This document shows positions 26,267 through 34,102 of a stretch of 57,279 bases of DNA, in pieces. Under the pieces are notes generated by a model. It saw only the letters and a program-made list of their open reading frames with translations, had not been told where the DNA came from and did not search any database. The first letter of the stretch is position 1; the number at the start of each line of letters is the position of its first letter. The DNA lies in IMG/VR virus record IMGVR_UViG_3300042309_002674, positions 1 through 57,279 of that record; one strand, 5' to 3'. This stretch comes from a virus. Both the position numbers and the translations under genes were made by a program.

Positions 26267-27865
26267 ATGGCTAAAAGAAGTAAAAAATTAGAAGAATGTC
26301 CATTCCATGTTCGTTTTGATAGTATTCAAATCAAAGCGGTTTCAATGGACAAAGAAGATCTTCAATATATAGCTAAGGCAAGCGCCGATAAGCTTAAAAA
26401 TTTACTTCCAAAAGATTTTGATTTTGAATCAAGCTATGATATTTTAGGTGTTGCTTTTAATGCTTACACTCCAAATCTTGGCAACAAAAACGGCCATATG
26501 ATTTCTGGAGAAAAGGGTATTGCTATTGCAAAAAGCTTTAAAGGAAAATACATTAATATTGAACATGAAAGAAAAAATGTAGTTGGTTGTATTACTGACT
26601 ATGGTTTTTCTTCATTTCCAGATGATCAGCCTATAGCAGAAGCCACCGCGAGAGAATTAGCTTCAGAAGGAAAAGTATTCAACGTTGTTCTTTCTGGTAT
26701 TATATGGAGAGCAGTAAATCCTGATTTTGCTGATGCCGTATCAGAGTCTGGAGATGCCGCTTCGGATAAGTTTGGTTCTATTTCTGCTTCATGGGAGGTT
26801 GCTTTTAAAGAGTTCAATATTGCCAAGGGGTCAAAATACCTAAAGGAATGCGAAATTGTTGATGAAGAATCAGCTATTGGTGAATTAAAGGGACGCCTTA
26901 AAACTTTTGGCGGTAATGGTGCCGATGAAGAAGGTAATCCAGTATATTTAAATTTAAAAGGCGAAACTATTTTAAGCCTTGGTATTGGATTAACTGAAAC
27001 TCCAGCAGCTGAAGTTAAGGGTATTATTACCACAGACAATTCAAATGAAGAGTCTGTAGACCTTAAACTTGTAAAGGTTGGATCTGAAGAAGAAGAAAAA
27101 AAATGTGATAAAATTCATTTAGAAAATGTAATAAAAGAGGAAGCATCAATTAATTTAATTATGAAAATAACAGACATCAAAGATATCAATGAAAATTCTA
27201 TGAAAGAACTTTCAGCATCAGCAGTAACTGATTTTATTGCTGAAAAAATCGCAGAAAATTCAGAATCATGGAAAAAACAAGTCGATGAAAAAGAAGCACT
27301 TGCAACAAATCTCAATGATCAAATTGCCCAATTGCAAGCACAATTAGATGAGCTAAAAAAATCAAAAGAAGATTCAGAGGTAGCTCTTAATGAACTTAAA
27401 AATCAAATCGCCGCTAAAGAAGCTGAAGAAGTATTTCAAGCTCGTATGGCAACTATCGATTCAGAATATGATCTTACAGATGAAGATCGTGAAATTATTG
27501 CTGAAGATCTAAAAGTTGTTGCTAGCGAAGAAGATTTCCAAAAATGGTTCAAGAAATTTTCAACATTGGCATCTGCTAAAAATAAAGCTGCTAAAAAAGC
27601 TATGGCTGAAAAAATGAAAGAAGAAGAAAAAATGAAAATGGCCAAAGCTAGCGAAGAAGAAGTTGCTGCACCAGCAGTAGAAGAAATTGTTGTAACCGAA
27701 GAGGTAAAAGAAGAAGCTAAAGTAGAAGAAGTTGTTACTGAAGCTGTTTCTGAAGCCTCTGTAAAAAATGATGTGGCCAACGCTGCTGGCGCAGTAGAAT
27801 CTTTAAAAGATCGCATGGCTTCTGCATTTGGCGGAGACAACGTAAAAATTAAATTAAATAGATAA
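26267..27865 (+). CDS. Prohead protease-scaffold fusion (candidate)
   Basis: 532 residues from the ATG at 26267, one base after the previous stop; longer readings overlap the preceding gene. Residues ~55-185 resemble XkdF/prohead-type serine proteases: GKYINIEHERKNVVG with H100, and later FGSISASWEV with candidate nucleophile Ser at 171 or 173. The C-terminal half is a scaffold-like acidic coiled coil (for example EALATNLNDQIAQLQAQLDE at about residue 340) and then a very Glu/Ala/Lys/Val-rich tail. Protease, scaffold and capsid order is standard for HK97-type heads; a self-cleaving protease-scaffold chain is known in other phages. The active-site assignment is from pattern alone. Confidence 0.65.
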   Translation: MAKRSKKLEECPFHVRFDSIQIKAVSMDKEDLQYIAKASADKLKNLLPKDFDFESSYDILGVAFNAYTPNLGNKNGHMISGEKGIAIAKSFKGKYINIEHERKNVVGCITDYGFSSFPDDQPIAEATARELASEGKVFNVVLSGIIWRAVNPDFADAVSESGDAASDKFGSISASWEVAFKEFNIAKGSKYLKECEIVDEESAIGELKGRLKTFGGNGADEEGNPVYLNLKGETILSLGIGLTETPAAEVKGIITTDNSNEESVDLKLVKVGSEEEEKKCDKIHLENVIKEEASINLIMKITDIKDINENSMKELSASAVTDFIAEKIAENSESWKKQVDEKEALATNLNDQIAQLQAQLDELKKSKEDSEVALNELKNQIAAKEAEEVFQARMATIDSEYDLTDEDREIIAEDLKVVASEEDFQKWFKKFSTLASAKNKAAKKAMAEKMKEEEKMKMAKASEEEVAAPAVEEIVVTEEVKEEAKVEEVVTEAVSEASVKNDVANAAGAVESLKDRMASAFGGDNVKIKLNR

Positions 27866-27895
27866 AAATTATTTAGGAAAAAAATAAAAATTAAC

Positions 27896-27906
27896 TGTAA
27901 TATATA
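27896..27906 (+). promoter_or_regulatory. Candidate strong late promoter before head protein genes
   Basis: CTGTAATATATACTA, 20 bases before the ATG at 27927. Nearly identical to the minus-strand copy at 13364. It precedes the two genes with the strongest codon bias, which should be the most expressed. Confidence 0.5.
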
Positions 27907-27926
27907 CTAAGAAAAAATAAAACACT

Positions 27927-28466
27927 ATGAATATCAAACCTCTACGTGCAGTCAATCAATATGACATTGTTCCGTTCTTCTCATATGACGGAGCAACTGC
28001 CAACAAGGGTACATTTGTTACCGCTGTTGGTCAAGGTCTAAATCTCAAAGACGAGCTAACGCTTGAAAATCTATCTTCTGTTGAAGGTACGCTTTCAGCA
28101 ACATTCAATGTTCCTTGGCTCGTAACAGCAGCCCCATCTGGCGCAGCAAAAGCAAGCGTTCTCGGAATGATGCTTAAAGATGTTCGCACAGTTGATGAAA
28201 ACGGCTACCCACTAATTTATGATCCACGTAAAGCAGCCGAAATGGATGTAACAGTAAGCGGACAAGCCGCTCCAGTTGCAACAAAAGGCTTTGTTCTTTA
28301 TAGCGGTATTGTCGGAACACCAGCCTTTGGTTCTGGTGCAGCAATCGCAGACGCTGGTGACGGCTCACTTAAGGTTGTCGCTGCAACTGACGCAAAATCA
28401 ATCGGACGTTTCCTAGGTCCTAAGAATGATCAAGGATATGCTCCATTGGAGTTCAATCTTAACTAA
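27927..28466 (+). CDS. Capsid decoration/stabilisation protein (candidate)
   Basis: 179 residues directly upstream of the major capsid gene, as head decoration proteins often are. The sequence is beta-rich with many Gly/Ala/Val turns (GTFVTAVGQGLNLKDELTL, VPWLVTAAPSGAAK, VTVSGQAAPVATKG) and ends with FLGPKNDQGYAPLEFNLN. No family name is recognised with confidence. Its codons favour C-ending triplets (for example ttc, cgc, ctc), like the capsid gene and unlike the AT-rich neighbours, which suggests high expression. Confidence 0.6.
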   Translation: MNIKPLRAVNQYDIVPFFSYDGATANKGTFVTAVGQGLNLKDELTLENLSSVEGTLSATFNVPWLVTAAPSGAAKASVLGMMLKDVRTVDENGYPLIYDPRKAAEMDVTVSGQAAPVATKGFVLYSGIVGTPAFGSGAAIADAGDGSLKVVAATDAKSIGRFLGPKNDQGYAPLEFNLN

Positions 28467-28470
28467 TTTA

Positions 28471-28478
28471 AAAGGAGA
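28471..28478 (+). promoter_or_regulatory. Distant Shine-Dalgarno of the capsid gene
   Basis: AAAGGAGA is the strongest anti-SD match near this gene but lies about 19 bases before the ATG at 28498, much farther than the usual 5-9. The A/T-only spacer may loop or the site may be vestigial. Confidence 0.4.
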
Positions 28479-28497
28479 ATAAATAAAATATAAAAAT

Positions 28498-29613
28498 ATG
28501 AAAATCGAATTCAAAAATACACCAGAGCAAGTAGCCTTAATCAAGGCTATGGCTTCTAACAATAAAGTCGAAGCCGCTGAGGCACAAGAAGCTTTTGCAG
28601 CTTTCTTAAGTCCAGTTGTTCAAGAAGTTTTGATGCACGCTGGATCAGCTGCTCAAATTTATCGTGACGAAGCATACAATGAGGATGATTCTCCTTCGTT
28701 CCCAATCGACACTCTTTTTGGTCAAGGATATGGCGACATTTCCATCTGGTCACAAACTGTCGGTGGCGGTCTCCCAACAAACGAAGTTGCAGGAGCAAGC
28801 GAAATCAAACTTCGCACATACGATCTCGATAGCGCAATCAGCTTCGATAAGCGTTATGCTCGCAGAGCACGCTTAAACGTTGTAGCTCGCTACATCGAAT
28901 TCGCAGCTAACCAACTCTTAGTAAAACAAGAGCGTAATGCATGGGCTGTTATCATGAAAGTTCTTGCTGACGCATCTTCAAATGGAAAAAATCACGTTTT
29001 CCGCTCAGCAACAGCCGGAACATTCATCCCTGACGATCTAAGCGCAGTATGGACACTAGTAAGCCGTTTCAATGCTGATTATCTCGGCGGAACATCAACA
29101 GCATCAGCTGCTGGACTTACAGATCTTTATGTCAGCCCAGAAATCAAAGCTCAAATTCGTGCGTTTGCTTACAACCCAGTAAACACACGCAGCGGAGCCG
29201 GAACAAGCGCTGGTAACGTTGCTCTTCCTGATGAAGTTCGTAGCCAAATCTATCGTAGCGCTGGAACATCCGAAATCTTCGGCGTAACAATTCACGAATT
29301 GCTAGAACTTGGCGAAAGCAAGAGATACAATGAACTCTTTGACTTCTTCGCTGGAAGCAAATCCTTCACAAAAGCTGACGGAACAAGCGGAGCCGCATTC
29401 AACAACTCAACAGATGAACTTCTAGTTGGTTTCGATATGGCCCGTGGATCTTTCCTACGCCCAGTTGAAACATATGACGACAATGGTGGTCAAGTTCAAA
29501 CATTCGTAGACGACCAATTCCAAGCTCGCGCAAACAAAATGGGCTGGTACATGAAACTACGCGAAGGTCGCGTATGTCTCGACAGCCGCGCAGTAGTTGG
29601 CTTGATTGTCTAA
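28498..29613 (+). CDS. Major capsid protein
   Basis: 371 residues. It lies after the protease/scaffold and decoration genes and before a strong terminator. An N-terminal helical segment (residues ~1-45) is followed by blocks typical of HK97-fold capsids: SIWSQTVGGGLPTNEV, LRTYDLDSAISFDKRYARRA, a long spine helix (VARYIEFAANQLLVKQERNAW), a P-domain with DLYVSPEIKAQIRAF, and a C-terminal segment RVCLDSRAVVGLIV. Codon use is sharply shifted to C/G-ending codons compared with flanking genes, as expected for the most expressed virion gene. It is shorter at the N-terminus than capsids with an internal scaffold, consistent with a separate scaffold. Confidence 0.85.
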   Translation: MKIEFKNTPEQVALIKAMASNNKVEAAEAQEAFAAFLSPVVQEVLMHAGSAAQIYRDEAYNEDDSPSFPIDTLFGQGYGDISIWSQTVGGGLPTNEVAGASEIKLRTYDLDSAISFDKRYARRARLNVVARYIEFAANQLLVKQERNAWAVIMKVLADASSNGKNHVFRSATAGTFIPDDLSAVWTLVSRFNADYLGGTSTASAAGLTDLYVSPEIKAQIRAFAYNPVNTRSGAGTSAGNVALPDEVRSQIYRSAGTSEIFGVTIHELLELGESKRYNELFDFFAGSKSFTKADGTSGAAFNNSTDELLVGFDMARGSFLRPVETYDDNGGQVQTFVDDQFQARANKMGWYMKLREGRVCLDSRAVVGLIV

Positions 29614-29642
29614 TCAAAGTTCAAAAAGCTAATCAAAGATTA

Positions 29643-29673
29643 AGCCCTGAGAAATCAGGGCTTTTTCTTTTTT
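29643..29673 (+). terminator. Rho-independent terminator after capsid gene
   Basis: Perfect 8-bp stem AGCCCTGA / TCAGGGCT around a GAAA loop, followed by TTTTTCTTTTTT. It lies 30 bases after the capsid stop, so it should insulate the high-level capsid message from the neck genes. Confidence 0.9.
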
Positions 29674-29737
29674 ATATTAAATATTAATTTAGAATTATAC
29701 CCAAACTCTTATTATAATAAATTAAATAAATAATATT

Positions 29738-30103
29738 ATGCCAAGAAAAAAACGCACATCTAAAGAAGTATTAAATCAAAATATTGAAATTGATGGTAAA
29801 ATTGCCGCAAATAAACCAACAGCATTAGAGCAAATTTGGGGCTCTGATGGATTATCTAAATATGGAACGATGGATATCGAAGTTTATACAGCGAAATTAA
29901 ATGATATGCTTCCTGTAGACCTTCAAAACCATGCCAGAGACGTTGGGTTGCGACCAGATGCAGAGCCACATCTTTTAAGAGAAAGATTAATAAATGAATT
30001 CCAAAGGCACGTTGCTTCTTTTAAATCTGGGCATGTGAACGTATCGTCTTCGCCATCTTCTTTGCCAAAAAGCGTTCATAAAATACTCAGAGAAGGCGCA
30101 TAA
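29738..30103 (+). CDS. Small head-tail protein with SAP-like helix pair (unknown)
   Basis: 121 residues. The N-terminus is Lys/Arg-rich (PRKKRTSKE). Residues ~52-90 (MLPVDLQNHARDVGLR and LLRERLINEFQRH) resemble a SAP/HeH helix-extended-helix, a DNA-binding unit, but the match is loose. The C-terminus is Ser-rich. Its position after the capsid gene is where phages encode head-completion or adaptor proteins. The start is behind an A/T-only leader (TAATATTATG) with no Shine-Dalgarno site. Confidence 0.55.
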   Translation: MPRKKRTSKEVLNQNIEIDGKIAANKPTALEQIWGSDGLSKYGTMDIEVYTAKLNDMLPVDLQNHARDVGLRPDAEPHLLRERLINEFQRHVASFKSGHVNVSSSPSSLPKSVHKILREGA

Positions 30104-30132
30104 TTTTCTAGATTAATTAAAGCACGATTGCG

Positions 30133-30143
30133 TGTAATTAATA
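30133..30143 (+). promoter_or_regulatory. Candidate late promoter (TGTAATTAATA)
   Basis: GCGTGTAATTAATAGCATG: the element ends two bases before the ATG at 30146, so the transcript would have almost no leader. GCG before the TGTAAT also occurs at the copy at 33821. Confidence 0.4.
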
Positions 30144-30145
30144 GC

Positions 30146-30694
30146 ATGCAATACCCTAAATGGTTTAATGATTTTGTAAATAATGTTTCTTCTGACTTGG
30201 GCGATAGAGACGATTATTCATACACTTATTTGGTTGGCTGGTTTTTAGATCCGGCAAATTTAGGTTATTTGAATAACCAAATAGATGGCTGTTTTCAAGT
30301 AACCCCATATTACTCAAATTTAAATAAAGTTACGGGGATAGGAATAGAGCCACCATTAGGCAATCAAGAACAAGCAATTTACAAGGCTAATTTTGATACG
30401 TTTTTTTATAATAGAGAGGCTAAAATGGCATTGTCTGGAGCTTACAATATTGGCGCGTGGACAACTTTAAAAGAAGGCGATTCAACTATTACAAGAGTTA
30501 ATAGATCTGAACTCGCTAGAACTTATCAAGGATTCCGCAAAGATGCTCAAGATAGCGCTAATAATTTAGTAAAACAATACCTTAAGTCCAAATCAAAACC
30601 ACAATCAGTTGACGGCACAGATGTTATTGATGGTGGTTATTGGGCCGAAGCTAATCGTAGTACATATTATCCAAGAAGTGAACCAGGTTTATAA
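30146..30694 (+). CDS. Neck/head-completion protein (unknown family)
   Basis: 182 residues from the ATG at 30146; a TTG at 30128 would place the promoter element inside the gene. It contains aromatic-rich segments (YPKWFNDFVNN, YSYTYLVGWFLDP), a central IEPPLGNQEQAIYKANF, and a C-terminal Lys/Ser-rich stretch followed by GGYWAEANRSTYYPRSEPGL. No recognised family. Between capsid and tail tube genes, it is likely a connector or stopper (inference). Three bases separate it from the next gene. Confidence 0.55.
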   Translation: MQYPKWFNDFVNNVSSDLGDRDDYSYTYLVGWFLDPANLGYLNNQIDGCFQVTPYYSNLNKVTGIGIEPPLGNQEQAIYKANFDTFFYNREAKMALSGAYNIGAWTTLKEGDSTITRVNRSELARTYQGFRKDAQDSANNLVKQYLKSKSKPQSVDGTDVIDGGYWAEANRSTYYPRSEPGL

Positions 30695-30696
30695 TT

Positions 30697-31140
30697 ATGC
30701 CATCTTTTTTATCAGAAGCAGAGAAAGCAGAGATGTCTCAGCAGTTTTTTAATTTGCACGATACGTTTGGTAGAAATGTTTATGTATTTAGAGAATCTAA
30801 AAAAGTAAATATGTTCACAAATGAAAATTACATATCTGTTTATAGAAACGCCAATCAAGGTGAAAATTTTACCTTCTCTTACGAAACAGTTTCTGGCATG
30901 TTTCCAATGCGAGTAAAGTGGCTAAAGCCCAATGAAGAAAAAGATATTCCAATTGAAATTGATATTCCAGATCAAATTTGCAGATTAAAAATGAAAAAAG
31001 ATGCATTTGATTTTTTAAGTGGATATAAAACATTATATATAGACGGCATATCTTGTGAATTAGTTGGTGGATATCGACCGCATGGGCTTTTTGATATTGA
31101 TTTTTATACAGTTTACGCAAAAAGAAGGGATATGGAATAA
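30697..31140 (+). CDS. Head-tail connector-type protein (unknown family)
   Basis: 147 residues. A helical N-terminus (SEAEKAEMSQQFFNLHDTF) is followed by a beta-rich core (NVYVFRESKKVNMF, VKWLKPNEEKDIPIEIDIP, RLKMKKDAFDFLSGYKTLYIDG) and ends with FYTVYAKRRDME. Size and position fit a head-closure (stopper) protein, which links connector and tail, but no motif proves it. The stop overlaps the next start (TAATG). Confidence 0.55.
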   Translation: MPSFLSEAEKAEMSQQFFNLHDTFGRNVYVFRESKKVNMFTNENYISVYRNANQGENFTFSYETVSGMFPMRVKWLKPNEEKDIPIEIDIPDQICRLKMKKDAFDFLSGYKTLYIDGISCELVGGYRPHGLFDIDFYTVYAKRRDME

Positions 31141-31736
31141 TGAGAAGGGCAAGATTAAATTTTAAAGAATTTCAAGAATATATAGCAAGAGATAAAGGCG
31201 TAAAAGCTAAAATGCTCGATATTATCAAGCCCAAGGTTGAAGAAAGCAAGCAAATCTTAATTGCTGAGTTTTCATCCCACCCAGTCTCTACAGAAATTGC
31301 AAGCGGCCCAAATTCTTCAAACTCATCTGGAACGCTTGGTGGCTACGGAAACTTGTTTTCTTTTATAGGATTTTCTTCAGGAGATAATCCTGTTGATAGA
31401 TGGGTAAATTTTATAAAAAAAGCAATTATGCTTCAAGACAGGATTGATGTTTCTATTAGTGGTGGAGATGAAATCGTATTTAAATTTAAGATTAATTCTA
31501 TTTCTAATGAAGACCTACTATCTGCCGGAAGTATGCCTTGGGAAGGCGGAAGATCTTGGATTGAAGCGGTAGAGAGGGGTATTTCTGGGTTTTCTTTTTA
31601 TATTTCTAAAGCTAGCACTGGTAGGTCTGGTGGGGGTATTCAAAGTAAAAACAAAAAGAAGAGCGGTGGGTCTTTCAGAAATGTTCCATACTGGTCTCGT
31701 ATGTGGAATAATTTTAATAAAAATATAAGTCAATAA
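31140..31736 (+). CDS. Neck protein, possibly tail-completion type (unknown family)
   Basis: 198 residues. Residues 1-45 are a charged helix. HPVSTEIASGP (about residues 47-57) and the following Ser/Gly loop recall the start of HK97 gp10-like tail-completion proteins, but this is weak. There is a DISISGGDEIVFKFKI-like beta hairpin, a PWEGGRSWIEAVERGISGF block, then a Gly/Lys-rich tail (about residues 160-180) and an aromatic end (PYWSRMWNNF). Transcribed and translated with its neighbours. Likely part of the head-tail joint. Confidence 0.5.
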   Translation: MRRARLNFKEFQEYIARDKGVKAKMLDIIKPKVEESKQILIAEFSSHPVSTEIASGPNSSNSSGTLGGYGNLFSFIGFSSGDNPVDRWVNFIKKAIMLQDRIDVSISGGDEIVFKFKINSISNEDLLSAGSMPWEGGRSWIEAVERGISGFSFYISKASTGRSGGGIQSKNKKKSGGSFRNVPYWSRMWNNFNKNISQ

Positions 31737-31739
31737 TAT

Positions 31740-32603
31740 ATGGTTCCTCAAATTATAAATAGAATAGCTCCAAGCTTTATTTACTTTTTAGATCACAAAA
31801 TGCTCAAAAATGGGCAAGCTTTTGTAAATGTAGATAGCGGACACTTGTCTTTCAAAGAAGATCCAAGCTTTCCAAATAAAACAATTTTTGCCAGCCAATA
31901 TAGGCAATTTGTTTCTGATTATAGCATTCAAGGAGCGAACATTCCATCAGGGGTGTATATTAATAATAATTTTATTGGAAAAAATGTCAGCGGCTTAAAA
32001 ATAGACTATGAAATGGGTCGCATTATGTTTGATGACAATGTTTCTAAAAATATTAACAATATAAAGTGCTCTTATGCATTTAAAGAGTATAATATTTATT
32101 ATAATGAATCTCAAGACGAAGAAATTATTTTTGATGCTAAATATCAGGTAAAACCTAGTAATATAAATGGGCAAAACCCAAGCCTTGAATACTCTCAAAT
32201 AGTTTATCCTGCAATATTTGTAAAAAGCCAATACAATGAGCATGTACCGTTCGCTTTTGGCGGCGAGAAGGAGCTTCAAATGGATTTGAGGGCTATTTAT
32301 TTGGCAGATTCGCAATATTTATTAGATGCAGGAATGTCTATAGCCTCTGAATTAGTGCATAAATATTTTCCGGTACTATATCCAAAAGATATGCCATTTA
32401 ATGTTTTTGGTGATTATAAGTCTTATAATTTTAATTATTTAAATTTATGTTCTGCCTATAGCCAGACCGGATCTTTAATGGCAATGATAAATTCAGTAAA
32501 AATATCAAAATTCTCAAGCAAAACCAATAATATTGTTGGAAATGGTATATATGGTGGCTTTGCAGATTTTTCTATAAAATATATGGCAGGCGTAACTTCT
32601 TAA
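31740..32603 (+). CDS. Neck or tail-terminator protein (unknown family)
   Basis: 287 residues, mixed alpha/beta. Landmarks are an N-terminal PSFIYFLDHKMLKNG, a GLKIDYEMGRIMFDDNV strand pair like those of beta-sandwich virion proteins, IVYPAIFVKSQYNEHVPFAFGG, and a C-terminal VKISKFSSK and GGFADFSIKYMAG. It is the last gene before the tail-tube gene, where siphoviruses place the tail terminator, but it is larger than typical ones (~130-200 residues). No membrane segment. Confidence 0.5.
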   Translation: MVPQIINRIAPSFIYFLDHKMLKNGQAFVNVDSGHLSFKEDPSFPNKTIFASQYRQFVSDYSIQGANIPSGVYINNNFIGKNVSGLKIDYEMGRIMFDDNVSKNINNIKCSYAFKEYNIYYNESQDEEIIFDAKYQVKPSNINGQNPSLEYSQIVYPAIFVKSQYNEHVPFAFGGEKELQMDLRAIYLADSQYLLDAGMSIASELVHKYFPVLYPKDMPFNVFGDYKSYNFNYLNLCSAYSQTGSLMAMINSVKISKFSSKTNNIVGNGIYGGFADFSIKYMAGVTS

Positions 32604-32631
32604 AAAAAATAAGAAAACTTTTTATTATAAA

Positions 32632-32642
32632 TGTAATATATT
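32632..32642 (+). promoter_or_regulatory. Candidate late promoter before tail-tube gene
   Basis: ATGTAATATATTGTAAGGA, 32 bases before the ATG at 32675. The core TGTAATATAT is identical to that at 27896. An AAGGA follows but is about 26 bases from the start codon, too far to be a normal ribosome site. Confidence 0.5.
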
Positions 32643-32674
32643 GTAAGGAATTTTAAAAATAACCAAATAAAACT

Positions 32675-33760
32675 ATGAGCAGAAACCGTATTATATACCA
32701 ATCCCTAGGCGTATTTGCTAGCCAAGTTGCTGCGAGCGCAAACCAAACAGGAGTAGGGTCAGTTAAACAACTAACCCGTGTTCAATCTTTCGAGTCATCA
32801 TTTGAAAGAAATCTAGAAGACATTAACCAATTTGGTAACTTAGCTGCAATTGATCGCTTGGACACAGAGGCGCCAACAGTCAGCGCAACTTTGGAATACT
32901 ATCTAACAGATGGTGGAAATGAAAACCTTTTGGGTCTTTCAGTTACAAAAGGAGCCCAAGCGGGAGTTTCATGTATTTCAGGAATTCTTAAAAAAGAAAC
33001 TGATGAAAAGAATATTTACTTGATGGTAGCTAATGAAGGTAGTGATGCATCTAACTATGCAGGAACAACCGGAGTTGTTGGGCTTGGTAATGCATTTATT
33101 ACATCATACACATTAGATGTTGCTGTTGGAGAAATTCCATCAGCAACAGTTGAATTAGAGGCATTAAATGCAAGAATGTATGCCAATGCAACATCTACAG
33201 GAAATGCTGTTCCATCTGTAAATCCAGAAAATGGATTGCCTGTTGCAAATACATTTTTTGCACTACCACAGCACCAAACAAATGCTTATGGAACACAGCC
33301 AACCGCATTGCTACCAGGGGATGCAACTCTTGATGTAACAGGAATTGTTGGATGGGCCGGAAGTGATCTTAAAGTTCAAAGCGCTTCAATGAGTGTTGCT
33401 CTTGACAGAACGCCTCTTAATAAATTAGGAAGCCGCTTCTCGTTTGCTCGTGAAATCGACTTTCCAGCAACAGCCACTCTAGACGTTGAAGCCGAAGTTG
33501 GAGATTTGGCAAATGGAGATTTCTCCGATCTTCTTTGCCAAACTGGAACATACGACTTAACACTTAAACTCAAAAAGCTTGCATGTGGTGGAAGTGGAGA
33601 CTTCGCAATGATTGCCACCCTTAAAGGCGCAAAATTGGTAAGTCAAGATATTACAACATCAATTGGTGACAACGCAACGATGTCAGCTTCATTTGAAGTA
33701 CCAATTGGCGGACCAGAAGATAATAATCGCGGTATTTTTCTTTCAGGAACCTATCTCTAA
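32675..33760 (+). CDS. Major tail (tube) protein
   Basis: 361 residues. It lies upstream of the chaperone-position genes and tape measure and carries the codon bias of an abundant virion protein. The sequence fits a tube protein: SRNRIIYQSLGVFASQV and VQSFESSFERNLEDINQFGNL at the start, then beta repeats (ATLEYYLTDGGNE, AFITSYTLDVAVGEIPSATVELEALNA, LKVQSASMSVALDRTPLNKLGSR, ATLDVEAEVGD). The second and fourth blocks look like two tube-fold halves in tandem. No sheath gene lies nearby, favouring a non-contractile tail. A terminator follows at once. Confidence 0.8.
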   Translation: MSRNRIIYQSLGVFASQVAASANQTGVGSVKQLTRVQSFESSFERNLEDINQFGNLAAIDRLDTEAPTVSATLEYYLTDGGNENLLGLSVTKGAQAGVSCISGILKKETDEKNIYLMVANEGSDASNYAGTTGVVGLGNAFITSYTLDVAVGEIPSATVELEALNARMYANATSTGNAVPSVNPENGLPVANTFFALPQHQTNAYGTQPTALLPGDATLDVTGIVGWAGSDLKVQSASMSVALDRTPLNKLGSRFSFAREIDFPATATLDVEAEVGDLANGDFSDLLCQTGTYDLTLKLKKLACGGSGDFAMIATLKGAKLVSQDITTSIGDNATMSASFEVPIGGPEDNNRGIFLSGTYL

Positions 33761-33780
33761 TCTTCGAATTGGATTATTCA

Positions 33781-33813
33781 AAAAAGAGGCCATTTTTATG
33801 GCCTCTTTTTTTT
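33781..33813 (+). terminator. Rho-independent terminator after tail-tube gene
   Basis: Eight-base stem GAGGCCAT / ATGGCCTC around a TTTT loop, with AAAAA before and eight or more Ts after. The A-run before the stem means it could also stop transcription coming from the right. Confidence 0.9.
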
Positions 33814-33820
33814 TATTGCG

Positions 33821-33831
33821 TGTAATACCTT
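33821..33831 (+). promoter_or_regulatory. Candidate late promoter after the terminator
   Basis: GCGTGTAATACCTTATAAGG lies just past the terminator T-run, ideally placed to restart transcription into the tail-assembly genes. The TGTAATA core is intact; the 3' part deviates (CCTTATA). Confidence 0.4.
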
Positions 33832-33857
33832 ATAAGGAAAAAGGTTAGTAAAGGTTA

Positions 33858-34088
33858 ATGAATTTTAATATTCAAAATTTTATTAAAGGTTTTATAAAAA
33901 GATCTGTTACTAGATTATTTTTGTCTTTTATTTATATTCTTGAAGATCTTGTATCTGAAGGTAAAATATCAGACGATGAGTTTCAAAGAATAAGAAAAAG
34001 AATTCTAGACAAGGGCAATAATTGCATAAGGGATATAAATATAGAGCTAGAAAATTTTGATTTTTTATTTAAAAACAAAGATAATTAA
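33858..34088 (+). CDS. Small helical protein, unknown
   Basis: 76 residues. It has an amphipathic N-terminal helix (FIKGFIKRSVTRLFLSFIYI) and a charged C-terminal helical hairpin (DDEFQRIRKRILDKGNNCIRD). Not hydrophobic enough for a clear membrane protein. An AAAGG lies eight bases before the ATG. Position between tail tube and tape measure suggests a tail-assembly helper, but nothing more can be said. Confidence 0.55.
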   Translation: MNFNIQNFIKGFIKRSVTRLFLSFIYILEDLVSEGKISDDEFQRIRKRILDKGNNCIRDINIELENFDFLFKNKDN

Positions 34089-34102
34089 ATATAATAACAA
34101 AT

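Noticed and set aside
32604-32631. Terminator after the neck gene at 32603
   Set aside because: A- and T-runs are present but no convincing GC stem separates them.
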